A stretch of 64,000 bases of DNA, from positions 4,154,001 through 4,218,000 of the forward strand of contig NZ_JAUSYS010000001.1 in the NCBI RefSeq assembly GCF_030817015.1, read 5' to 3'. Below the pieces are notes generated by a model that searched no databases, was not told where the DNA came from, and was given only the letters and a program-made list of their open reading frames with translations. The stretch is from Arthrobacter sp. V1I7 (lineage in GTDB: Bacteria > Actinomycetota > Actinomycetes > Actinomycetales > Micrococcaceae). Below are positions 17,071-24,817 of the stretch, piece after piece. Numbering within the stretch: the first letter of the stretch is position 1; each line of letters starts with the position of its first letter. A program made the translations under genes and the position numbers.

Positions 17071-18149
17071 CTGACCTGTCCGCTTCCCCGGCATACGTCC
17101 CGCTGGCGGTGTGCGAGCAGCTTGCCAGCGAAATAGCGCCGGAATCAGCATGGAAGTACGTTGATTCCGGCGCGGCCGACGAAATCACGATGTCGGAGGC
17201 TTCGACCAGCTGGAACTCCTGGCGGCTGCTGCCCCGGGTATGCCGGGACGTCAGGAACATTGATACCAGTACAACCTTCATGGGATCCGACCATGCCCAC
17301 CCCATCGTGGTGGGTCCTACCGGTTGCCACAGGTTGATGAACGCAGCCGGCGAACCAGCGACGGCGGCCGGTGCCTCTGCAGCCGGGGCACCGTTTGTTT
17401 TGAGCTCGTACACGACAAGCACCATCCCGGACGTCAGCGCCGCAGCCACGGGGCAGTGGTGGATGCAGGTAAACGTCCCGCCGGACACCGGTTTCGTCCA
17501 CGAGCTGCTGGCCGAGGCCAGGGAATACGGTGCCACCGGAGTGGTCTTCACAGTCGACACCCCGGTGGCCGGCCTGCGCGAAAGGCAGGGCTGGGACGGC
17601 GTTACCCTGCCCGTCGGTATGGAATTTGGCGTGCTGGCCAAAGCACCGTTCCAGACGAGGCCACCAGCGCACTTTGACGATATCTACAGACCGGCGCTGG
17701 ATGCAGGACTCGTGTGGGACAAGCTGGCTGCACTGATTCAGGCGGCAGGGATGCCCGTGGCGGTCAAGGGCATTCTGCACCCCGAGGATGCCCTCTTGGC
17801 GGCCGACAGCGGTGCCTCGGCGGTCATTGTCTCCAACCACGGTGGCCGGAACCTGGACACAACGGTCCCGACGGCCCTTGCCCTGCCTGCTGTCGCGGCC
17901 GCCCTTGGATCGGCCGTGCCGCTGCTGGTGGACGGTGGAATCAGGCGTGGAACCGACGTCGTGAAGGCGATTGCTTTGGGTGCCAGCGGGGTGCTGCTGG
18001 GACGGCCCGCCCTTTGGGGGCTTGCTGTAGACGGCCAGCGCGGTGTCGAAGCGGTGGTACGACGCCTGCACTATGAACTGCGGATGGCCATGGCAGCCTG
18101 CGGGGCACGGTCCATCCAGGAGGTACGCGAGTTGGACCTGATCCGATGA
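17067..18149 (+). CDS. FMN-dependent 2-hydroxyacid oxidase/dehydrogenase family protein
   Basis: A 360-residue TIM-barrel flavoprotein of the lactate oxidase/glycolate oxidase family. Conserved parts are FTVDTPVAGLRER, Lys234 in VAVKGI, the catalytic SNHGGRNLD (His258, Arg261), and the FMN phosphate site VDGGIRRGTDVVKAIALGAS. The substrate-side Tyr of the usual QLY motif is replaced by Asn136 (MQVNVPPD), so specificity or mechanism may differ. The GTG start overlaps the aldolase stop by 4 bp. It should oxidise an (S)-2-hydroxyacid to a 2-oxoacid, with O2 or another acceptor. Confidence 0.87.
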   Translation: MTDLSASPAYVPLAVCEQLASEIAPESAWKYVDSGAADEITMSEASTSWNSWRLLPRVCRDVRNIDTSTTFMGSDHAHPIVVGPTGCHRLMNAAGEPATAAGASAAGAPFVLSSYTTSTIPDVSAAATGQWWMQVNVPPDTGFVHELLAEAREYGATGVVFTVDTPVAGLRERQGWDGVTLPVGMEFGVLAKAPFQTRPPAHFDDIYRPALDAGLVWDKLAALIQAAGMPVAVKGILHPEDALLAADSGASAVIVSNHGGRNLDTTVPTALALPAVAAALGSAVPLLVDGGIRRGTDVVKAIALGASGVLLGRPALWGLAVDGQRGVEAVVRRLHYELRMAMAACGARSIQEVRELDLIR

Positions 18150-18208
18150 GCTACGCCGGTATCCGCCGTCGCCCTCTGCCGGTCCGCAATGAACCGGAGC
18201 TGAACATG

Positions 18209-19126
18209 TCAGGCTTTGGAGGACATGTAATTACTGTCATCTCCATGCCTCCGAATGATGTCGCGGAGAGTTGACAGCGTGGGATCGTCTTCGCCCTTCC
18301 TCCACGCCATGGCAATAGTGGATCGCGCCGGACGGCCCTTGAACTCCGCGAAGGCAACTCCGGGCCGCGGAATAAGCGACACCGGCCCGGATACGACGCC
18401 GGTCCCCTCCCCCGCCGCCACTAGCGCCAGCAGCATCGGAGTGCTTGTCGTCAGATGCTTGATCCGGGGCCGGAAACCGGCCGCTGTACAGGCACTGATA
18501 AAAGCGGTGGAAATTCCGCGGCCGATTTTCTGGTCATACAAAACGAATTCCTCATCCTGCAGATCGATGAGGTCAACCTGCGCCTGCGCCAACGGATGCT
18601 TCACCGGCAAGGCCGCCACAAGGTAGTCATGGTAGGCAAATTCAAAGTCGACGGCGTCGTCCTCCACGGGTGCCCGGAGGATCCCCAGATCCAGCGAGAG
18701 GTCCTTCAAGCCCGCCAATTGCTGTGGGGTATGAAGATCGTGCAGCTCCAGGGATACCCCTGGCACTTCTGTCCTGAAGTCCGCAAGCACTTTGGGCAGG
18801 ATCCCGTAAGCAGCCGTTTCCACACAGCCCACCATCAGGGTTGGCTCCTCACCTTCAGCAGCGCTGCGACCCGTTTCCACTATCCGCTCCCACCGGGCGA
18901 CCAGGTAGCGCGCCTCATCAACAACAGCCTCGCCAGCGCGGGTCAGACGTACGTGCCGGGACGTTCTCTCCAGAAGAGGGACCCCCACGGACTTCTCCAG
19001 CGCCTGGATGGACCGGCTGAGCGGCGGCTGCGTGGTGTGCAGCATGGCGGCCGCCCGCCCGAAGTGCAGGGTCTCCGCCACGGCAATAAATGCCTGAAGC
19101 TGTGCCATGGAGGGCACCTTGGTCAT
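18209..19126 (-). CDS. LysR-family transcriptional regulator
   Basis: A 305-residue LysR protein. The helix-turn-helix is clear (AQLQAFIAVAETLHFGRAAA, LHTTQPPLSRSIQALEKSVG, LLERTSRHVRLT) and is followed by the two-lobed effector domain. Start chosen at 19126 (MTKVPSMAQ). A GTG at 19162 is also in frame but lies inside a palindromic operator. It is divergent from the GlcD-like gene and convergent with the 2-hydroxyacid oxidase gene, so it probably controls the oxidative part of the block. Confidence 0.9.
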   Translation of the reverse strand: MTKVPSMAQLQAFIAVAETLHFGRAAAMLHTTQPPLSRSIQALEKSVGVPLLERTSRHVRLTRAGEAVVDEARYLVARWERIVETGRSAAEGEEPTLMVGCVETAAYGILPKVLADFRTEVPGVSLELHDLHTPQQLAGLKDLSLDLGILRAPVEDDAVDFEFAYHDYLVAALPVKHPLAQAQVDLIDLQDEEFVLYDQKIGRGISTAFISACTAAGFRPRIKHLTTSTPMLLALVAAGEGTGVVSGPVSLIPRPGVAFAEFKGRPARSTIAMAWRKGEDDPTLSTLRDIIRRHGDDSNYMSSKA

Positions 19127-19150
19127 TTCCAGTTCCCGTTCGTGAGCGTT

Positions 19151-19163
19151 AGTGAAAATCACT
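19151..19163. promoter_or_regulatory. Candidate LysR operator between the divergent regulator and FAD oxidase
   Basis: AGTGAAAATCACT is a perfect 5-3-5 palindrome, 25 bp upstream of the regulator start and 73 bp upstream of the FAD oxidase start. Size and location fit an autoregulatory LysR site. Confidence 0.5.
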
Positions 19164-19236
19164 CTACCGTCACCTCACAAGCAGCGGGCCGCTCCGCAGC
19201 CCGGACCACACTCCCTACCCAGAAGGAATCAGAGAG

Positions 19237-20610
19237 ATGAACGAATCCATCATCGGCGAATTGCAGGCGATCTGTCCGGAGGTGCGGATCAGCACAGACG
19301 AGGCAGTGCTCGCAAGCAACGCTGTGGACCAGTCCCCTGTCCTTGACTTCCACCTTCCCATCGCGGTGGTGTGGCCGGTATCTGTCTCCGAGGTTCAAAC
19401 AGTCATGAAGCTGGCCCACAGCCAGCAGATTTCGGTGGTCACCCGCGGCGCCGGGACCGGCGTTTCCGGCGGCGCCCACGCCACAAGGCGCTGCATTGTG
19501 CTGAACCTGCAGAAGATGGACAAGATTCTCGAAATTCATCCGGAGGACGAGATCGCCAGGGTGGAACCGGGCGTCATCAACGTCAACTTGAACACCGCCG
19601 TTGCTGAATACGGACTGATGTTTGCCCCGGACCCGGGAAGCTACCGCCAATCGACACTCGGTGGGAACATAGCCACAAATGCAGGCGGCCTCCGTTGCGC
19701 CAAATATGGCGTGACCAGGGACTCCGTGCTGGCCCTTGAGGTGGTCCTGGCTGACGGCACCCTCATCACTACGGGACACCGGACTTTCAAGGGTGTCGCC
19801 GGGTACGACTTAACCGGGCTGTTCGTTGGCTCCGAGGGAACCCTTGGCGTTGTTGTGGGGGCCACGGTCCGCCTTCGGTACCTGCCGCGGGAGGTCCACA
19901 CTATAGCCGCGTTCTTTCCCGCTTTCACGGATGCCGCTGCGGGAGTGCTGGCCATCGGTCAAGCACGGATCCAGCCCTCAATCATGGAAATGCTGGACGC
20001 CAACACCCTCTCCCAGCTCGACAGACTGCGCAACACCCAGCTGCGCGCGCTGGGCGGGGCACTCCTCCTGATCCAGACCGACGGCTTCGGTGCTGCGGCT
20101 GAGGCCGCGCATATCCGCACTCTCCTGGAGTCGCGGGGAGCCACCCTTCTGGATGATGCAGACGGCGAAGCCGCAGCATTGGTCGAGCTGCGCCGCGGCA
20201 GCAGGGGCGGCGAGATTGACGACGAATACAGCGTGGGTGAAGACGTCGCCGTTCCAAGGTCCCGGCTGGTGGACTACATTGCGGAAATGCAGAGAATGGC
20301 AGTAGAACATGGCGTCGGGCTCAAGGTCGTGGCCCACGCAGGCGACGGAAACCTCCACCCCACGTTCTGGGTGGGGTCGGGCCAGAAGGACAAGGTTCCC
20401 CACCTGGACGCCGCACTGGACGAATCGGTGCGCGTTGCCCTGGCCATGGGAGGAACCATCACGGGCGAACACGGAATCGGCCAGTACAAAGTCCGCTGGC
20501 TGCCCTTGGAACAGCAGGACGAAGTCCTGGAAATTCAGCGCGAAATCAAGCGCGTGCTGGACCCGACGAACATCCTCAACCCCGGCAAGATTTTGCCTGC
20601 CCTTAACTAG
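19237..20610 (+). CDS. FAD-binding oxidase, GlcD/D-lactate dehydrogenase type
   Basis: A 457-residue VAO-family flavoprotein. The FAD pyrophosphate loop (VVTRGAGTGVSGGA) and PDPGSYRQSTLGGNIATNAGG form the N-terminal FAD domain. The C-terminal FAD-oxidase_C part has HAGDGNLHPTFW and the EHGIGQYK ending. It oxidises a 2-hydroxyacid (D-lactate, glycolate or 2-hydroxyglutarate in relatives) and passes electrons to the membrane. With the FMN oxidase upstream, both stereoisomers of one 2-hydroxyacid could be handled. ATG 19237 has an AGAGAG site. It is divergent from the second LysR gene. Confidence 0.9.
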   Translation: MNESIIGELQAICPEVRISTDEAVLASNAVDQSPVLDFHLPIAVVWPVSVSEVQTVMKLAHSQQISVVTRGAGTGVSGGAHATRRCIVLNLQKMDKILEIHPEDEIARVEPGVINVNLNTAVAEYGLMFAPDPGSYRQSTLGGNIATNAGGLRCAKYGVTRDSVLALEVVLADGTLITTGHRTFKGVAGYDLTGLFVGSEGTLGVVVGATVRLRYLPREVHTIAAFFPAFTDAAAGVLAIGQARIQPSIMEMLDANTLSQLDRLRNTQLRALGGALLLIQTDGFGAAAEAAHIRTLLESRGATLLDDADGEAAALVELRRGSRGGEIDDEYSVGEDVAVPRSRLVDYIAEMQRMAVEHGVGLKVVAHAGDGNLHPTFWVGSGQKDKVPHLDAALDESVRVALAMGGTITGEHGIGQYKVRWLPLEQQDEVLEIQREIKRVLDPTNILNPGKILPALN

Positions 20611-20791
20611 CCCGGCGTTTCCTGGAAGGCGCTCGTCGACGCCACCGGTTGACGACCGGACTGGGCGGTCCACTCATACCGGTCCCCCGGCCGTCCGCGT
20701 CGGGCAGCTGCCATTCCTGCACGAACAGGCGGTCAGCCTCACCGCCCACCGCTTCCGCGCTCCACCCCCAGAAAGTCAGAACGGAAATCAA

Positions 20792-21649
20792 ATGAACCTC
20801 AACGAACCTACTGTCCTGCCCTCAGTGGCATTCCTGGGAGCAGGAGCAATGGGCGGAGCGATCATTCGCGGCCTGCTGAACGCGAAGGTGAAAGTCACGG
20901 GCGGCATCCGCGCTACCGGTCAGTGGTCCCCACAGATGCAGGAGCTGACCGGCGTCGAAGACGTAACGGGTTATGACGCGGCTACCGATCCAGCCGCCAA
21001 CGTCAAGGCCGTCACCGACGCAGGCATCGTAGTCCTGGCCCTCAAACCCGACATAATTCCCCGAGTTCTCAAGGAGATTGGAGGCGCGGTCAAACCCGGT
21101 GCCGTTATTGTCAGCATCGCGGCCGGCATTACCATTGCTACCTTGGAGTCGCTGCTGCCCGATTACGTTTCGGCGATCCGCGTCATGCCAAACACCCCGG
21201 CCCTTGTCGGGAAAGGCGTCACCGGCATCAGCGCAGGAACAAGGGCGAGCGAACAGGACATGGCGCTCGTTGAGCAACTCTTCATCACCGTGGGGGCTGT
21301 ACTCACAGTTCCCGAGAACCAGCTTCATTCGGTCACGAGCATCTCGGAGTCTGGTCCGGCTTACGTCTTCTTCCTCATCGAGCAACTCACGGAAGTCGCC
21401 ATTGACAAGGGCTTCACGCCTAATCAGGCAGCATTGCTGGTCAATGGAACGTTCAGGGGCGCGAGCGAGCTATTGGCCAGTACGGACAGGTCGCCCGGTG
21501 AATTGCGTGCGCAAGTCACCAGCCCGAACGGCACAACCGCCGCCGCTCTGGCCATTCTGGAGGAAGGCGGTATCAGGGAATTGTTTGGAAAAGCCACTGA
21601 CGCAGCTGTTTTCAGAGCCCAGGAGCTCGCCGGTCGACAGACCGCATGA
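20792..21649 (+). CDS. proC: Pyrroline-5-carboxylate reductase family protein
   Basis: A 285-residue protein of the ProC family. It shows the NAD(P)-binding VAFLGAGAMGGAIIRGLLNA, AIRVMPNTPALVGKGVTGIS, and the dimerisation/catalytic block SGPAYVFFLIEQLTEVAIDK. ProC reduces pyrroline-5-carboxylate to proline with NADPH. Here it follows a catabolic oxidase in a lower-GC block, which makes a paralogue acting on another cyclic imine as likely as housekeeping ProC. The upstream 181 bp contains no other gene. ATG 20792 opens the conserved Rossmann strand; longer starts do not fit the family. Confidence 0.8.
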   Translation: MNLNEPTVLPSVAFLGAGAMGGAIIRGLLNAKVKVTGGIRATGQWSPQMQELTGVEDVTGYDAATDPAANVKAVTDAGIVVLALKPDIIPRVLKEIGGAVKPGAVIVSIAAGITIATLESLLPDYVSAIRVMPNTPALVGKGVTGISAGTRASEQDMALVEQLFITVGAVLTVPENQLHSVTSISESGPAYVFFLIEQLTEVAIDKGFTPNQAALLVNGTFRGASELLASTDRSPGELRAQVTSPNGTTAAALAILEEGGIRELFGKATDAAVFRAQELAGRQTA

Positions 21650-21770
21650 CTGCGGTCATGCTGGCGCTGCTCAGTCACGAGGACAGGCTCCTACCAAGCG
21701 AATACCAGAGGTCCTCTCCGTAATATCGCTGATTCGGGCTGATCGACGCCGAAACCTCGAGTTCATGGGC

Positions 21771-21817
21771 AACGAAAAAACCCCGCAGTTCCCGTGTATA
21801 AACGGGGAACTGCGGGG
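21771..21817 (-). terminator. Terminator of the tRNA-Phe transcript
   Basis: On the minus strand a near-perfect stem (CCCCGCAGTTCCCC with GGGAACTGCGGGG) is followed by TTTTTTCG. It begins 8 bp after the tRNA-Phe CCA end, the expected place for the end of the tRNA-Glu/Asp/Phe transcript. A diverged copy sits at 4974-5022. Confidence 0.85.
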
Positions 21818-21824
21818 TTCTAGC

Positions 21825-21900
21825 TGGTGGCTCCGACCGGCGTCGATCCGGTGACCTTTCGATTTTCAGTCGAACGCTCTACCAACTGAGCTACAGAGCC
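21825..21900 (-). tRNA. tRNA-Phe (anticodon GAA)
   Basis: 76 nt with CCA encoded. The acceptor stem GGCTCTG pairs with CGGAGCC and the discriminator is A. The D arm reads TAGCTCAGTTGGTAGAGC, the anticodon loop CTGAAAA gives GAA, and the T arm is CCGGATCGACGCCGG. It is the last of three minus-strand tRNAs. Confidence 0.93.
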
Positions 21901-21948
21901 TAGGTGACGTGTCACCTTGAGAGCCGGAACTTCTTCCGGCAATCAGAG

Positions 21949-22022
21949 CGACCCTGACGGGACTTGAACCCGCGACCTCCGCCGTGACAGGGCGGCGCGC
22001 TAACCAACTGCGCTACAGGGCC
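21949..22022 (-). tRNA. tRNA-Asp (anticodon GTC)
   Basis: 74 nt without an encoded CCA. The acceptor stem GGCCCTG pairs with CAGGGTC including one G-U, and the discriminator is G, as expected for tRNA-Asp. Anticodon loop CTGTCAC gives GTC. The T arm is CGGGTTCAAGTCCCG. It lies between tRNA-Glu and tRNA-Phe. Confidence 0.93.
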
Positions 22023-22118
22023 TTGCTGTTTTCTTGCTTCTCTGCAGTATCGCTACTGCAATTTTTCAAGGCCTTTAGCCTACCAGACTTTCACACCCGG
22101 TTTGACCAGTTCCTTGCG

Positions 22119-22191
22119 TACCCCCAACGGGATTCGAACCCGTGCCGCCGCCGTGAAAGGGCGGTGTCCTAGGCCGCTAGACGATGGGGGC
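22119..22191 (-). tRNA. tRNA-Glu (anticodon TTC)
   Basis: 73 nt without an encoded CCA. The acceptor stem GCCCCCA pairs with TGGGGGT (G-U at the first pair). The D arm begins TCGTCTAGCGGCCTAGGAC, anticodon loop CTTTCAC gives TTC, and the T arm is CGGGTTCGAATCCCG. It is first in the minus-strand tRNA cluster, with a promoter about 100 bp upstream. Confidence 0.92.
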
Positions 22192-22291
22192 CAGGACGCC
22201 ATCCGGCTAAACACGCGATAACAAGGGCAAAAATTAAGGGCCGAAGCCTTTCGTTTTTGTCCTTTCGGGTTCCTCCGAACTGGACTATAAA

Positions 22292-22321
22292 ACTATAAGG
22301 GCAGACCCCCGGATAATCCAA
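22292..22321 (-). promoter_or_regulatory. Promoter of the tRNA cluster
   Basis: On the minus strand, TTGGAT (22321-22316) and TATAGT (22297-22292) are separated by 18 bp, a sigma-70-like promoter pointing towards tRNA-Glu. The otherwise gene-free stretch 22192-22485 shows no other feature. Confidence 0.55.
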
Positions 22322-22485
22322 AACCGGCCGCCCCGCTGGTGCAAAATGGGTGCAAGACGGGGCGCGGTGGACCGAGGGACCTGGCTCCACGTTCAAGATT
22401 CAGGCGTTCCGGAGGGCTGGCGCTCGAGGCCGGTCCGGACGCGGAAAGTAGCGGCCGGGCCCATGACCCCCGGCCCACCGACAGC

Positions 22486-23031
22486 CTAGCCCCGGGACGG
22501 TTCCGCGCCCTCGCGCCGCCATGGAGTGAGCCTGGGCAGCCAGCGCGGGACATTACGGCGGTACTCCTCATAGACCGCACCGAACTTCCGGGTCAGTGCC
22601 GGCTCCTCGTACAGCCGGACGAAGGCCACCACCGGGACGGCGCCGATACCCAGGGCCACAAAGAGCTTCGGCTGGCCCAGCAGCAATCCCTGCCCGGCGA
22701 TGGCCGCCGCAATGGACACGTACATCGGATTCCGCACGTACCGGTAGAGCCCGCCAACCACCAGTTGCCTGGGAGGGGCAAATGGTGCGGGGGTTCCGAT
22801 GCCCTCGGCCGCGAAATGTACGAAGGAGTTCGCGATCACGGCCGCGCCTGCGCCGATCAGCAGGGCGCCGCTGATCTGCGCAGGTATCCCGCCCGGGACC
22901 GGGGCCTCCACTTCCCAGCGGGTCAGAAGCCACGGCACCACGCCGGCGACCGTTGCAGGGGCAACCGCGAAGGCGGCAGTACCGATGGCTGCGCGCTTTC
23001 TCTCGCGGGCGGAAGCCGAGGATGCTGTCAT
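22486..23031 (-). CDS. Isoprenylcysteine carboxyl methyltransferase-like membrane protein
   Basis: A 181-residue membrane protein with about four spans. The C-terminal half has the ICMT/PEMT-type signature: GGLYRYVRNPMYVS for cofactor binding, then YEEPALTRKFGAVYEEYRRN followed by VPRWLPR. Such bacterial proteins (NnrU/Ste14-like methyltransferases) bind S-adenosylmethionine; their substrates in actinobacteria are mostly unknown. It stands alone between the tRNA cluster and the amino-acid exporter, with no co-directional neighbour close enough for a clear operon. Confidence 0.8.
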   Translation of the reverse strand: MTASSASARERKRAAIGTAAFAVAPATVAGVVPWLLTRWEVEAPVPGGIPAQISGALLIGAGAAVIANSFVHFAAEGIGTPAPFAPPRQLVVGGLYRYVRNPMYVSIAAAIAGQGLLLGQPKLFVALGIGAVPVVAFVRLYEEPALTRKFGAVYEEYRRNVPRWLPRLTPWRREGAEPSRG

Positions 23032-23174
23032 ACCAGCAATCGTGAACCCCCGACACTGAGCGGGCTAGGGCCTACCGGCCCCTGAGCCGGCGGGGCCGGT
23101 TCCGGATCTGCCTCAGCTTTCCGCTATCCCGTGCGTTGGCACCGCACCGGCGGAATGGTGGGCGGACGCGATGC

Positions 23175-23786
23175 TCAGGTCACGAGCAGCACGGCGAGCG
23201 TTATCATCACGGCGGCGATGCCGGCGTCCAGCACGCGCCACGCGTTACGGCGCTGGAACAGCGGCGCTAGGTACCGCGCGCCGGCCCCGAGCGCCGCGAA
23301 CCAGGCGATGCTCCCCAGTCCCGCTCCCGCCGCGAACCACCACCGCCCATCAGCCCCGTGGGCGCCGGCCAGGGAACCCAGCAGCAGGACAGTGTCCAGG
23401 TACACGTGCGGGTTCAGCCAGGTCAGGGATAGGCACGTGCCCAGGGCAGCCAGCCAGGTGCCCCCTTGCCGGACGCCGGGCTCGGCCAACGGCGCGCCGC
23501 GGATGGCCCGGAAGGCCGCGAGGCCGCCGTAGGCCAAAAGGAAGGCGGCGCCTGCCCACCGCACCACGTCCAGGACAGCCGGAGCCCGCTCGATCAGGAC
23601 GCCGATGCCGGCTACCCCCAGCATGATCAGCACGAGGTCCGAGACGGCGCACACCGCAACAACCAGGAGGACATGCGAGCGCAGGATGCCCTGGCGGAGG
23701 ACAAAGGCATTCTGGGCACCGATGGCGATGATGAGGGACAGGCCACTGGCGAGGCCGGAGAGCGAGGAGAGGACCACCCTCCCCAC
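23175..23786 (-). CDS. LysE/ArgO family amino-acid exporter
   Basis: A 203-residue protein with about six spans. It has the family start GLASGLSLIIAIGAQNAFVL followed by RQGI, the Asp in VSDLVLIMLG, and LSLTWLNPHVYLDTVLLLGS. LysE and ArgO export lysine or arginine. The gene is divergent from an ArgP/LysG-type activator 60 bp away, the arrangement of the lysE-lysG pair. The start is uncertain between GTG 23786 and GTG 23777 because a GGGGAGG motif lies between them. Confidence 0.9.
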   Translation of the reverse strand: MGRVVLSSLSGLASGLSLIIAIGAQNAFVLRQGILRSHVLLVVAVCAVSDLVLIMLGVAGIGVLIERAPAVLDVVRWAGAAFLLAYGGLAAFRAIRGAPLAEPGVRQGGTWLAALGTCLSLTWLNPHVYLDTVLLLGSLAGAHGADGRWWFAAGAGLGSIAWFAALGAGARYLAPLFQRRNAWRVLDAGIAAVMITLAVLLVT

Positions 23787-23846
23787 GGTAGATGCCGGAA
23801 CAACATGAAGCCACTTAAAGATTCTGACGCAGCGTAAGCTCAGCTA

Positions 23847-24728
23847 ATGATTGATCTCCACCCGGACCAGGCCCGGACCCTGGCGGCCATCGTCGCGTAC
23901 GGAAGCTTCGACGCAGCGGCAAGCCACTTGTCGGTCACCGCCTCGGCCGTCAGTCAACGCGTCCGCGCCCTGGAGGTCGCAGTGGGCCGTCCGGTGCTGC
24001 GGCGGACCCGTCCGGTGGAACTCACGTCCGCGGGGCAGGCCGTGGTGCGCTTTGCCCGCCAACTGGACATGCTCTCCGCCGACCTGGCCGAGGAACTCGA
24101 GCCCGGCACCGCAGAGTCCAATCCCCGGCTCACCCTGGTGATCAACAGCGATTCGCTGCACACCTGGGCGCTGGCGGGCCTGGCTGCGGTGGCGGGTTCG
24201 GTGCAGCTGGAAATCCTGCGCGAGGACCAGGATTACTCGCTGGACCTCCTCCGCAGCGGGGCCGCCGCGGCGGCGGTCACCACCACCGCCAAGCCCGCGC
24301 CCGGCTGTTCGTCCCGCCGGCTGGGCGTCATGCGCTACCTGCCGGTCTGCAGCCCGGACTTCGCCAGCCGCTGGTTCGACGCCGGCGTGACCGCGGAAAC
24401 GCTCGGCGCGGCCCCCGTCATCATCTATGACCGCAAGGACGATCTCCAGGACCGCTACCTGCGCAAGATCAGCCGCAAACCGCTGCAGCCGCCGCGCCAC
24501 TACGTCCCCGCCGCCCAGGAATTCGGCGAAGCCATCCGGCTCGGGATGGGCTGGGGGCTGATGCCTGAAATCGAAACCGGGGGGGACCTGCAGCACCGGC
24601 GCCTTACTGTCCTGGCCCCCTCCAGCCACCTCGATGTGCCGCTGCACTGGCAGCAGTGGCGCCATGGATCGGCAGCCCTGGACGAGGTCGCCGCCGCGAT
24701 CCAGGCCGCGGCGCACCTGCTCCGCTGA
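23847..24728 (+). CDS. LysR-family regulator of the ArgP/LysG type
   Basis: A 293-residue regulator. The N-terminus LHPDQARTLAAIVAYGSFDA, AASHLSVTASAVSQRVRALE matches the ArgP/IciA/LysG subgroup, where this pattern is highly conserved. The effector domain contains INSDSLHTWALAGLAAV, also typical. It should bind basic amino acids and switch on the divergent exporter gene. The upstream gap (23787-23846) is the shared promoter. Confidence 0.92.
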   Translation: MIDLHPDQARTLAAIVAYGSFDAAASHLSVTASAVSQRVRALEVAVGRPVLRRTRPVELTSAGQAVVRFARQLDMLSADLAEELEPGTAESNPRLTLVINSDSLHTWALAGLAAVAGSVQLEILREDQDYSLDLLRSGAAAAAVTTTAKPAPGCSSRRLGVMRYLPVCSPDFASRWFDAGVTAETLGAAPVIIYDRKDDLQDRYLRKISRKPLQPPRHYVPAAQEFGEAIRLGMGWGLMPEIETGGDLQHRRLTVLAPSSHLDVPLHWQQWRHGSAALDEVAAAIQAAAHLLR

Positions 24729-24817
24729 GGCCGCTGTTCCGGCGGCTGGCAGGAACTCGACTAGAAGTGGCCGATTTCCGCCAGCCGCCCGGACGCGGCA
24801 CGGATTAGATTGGCAGC

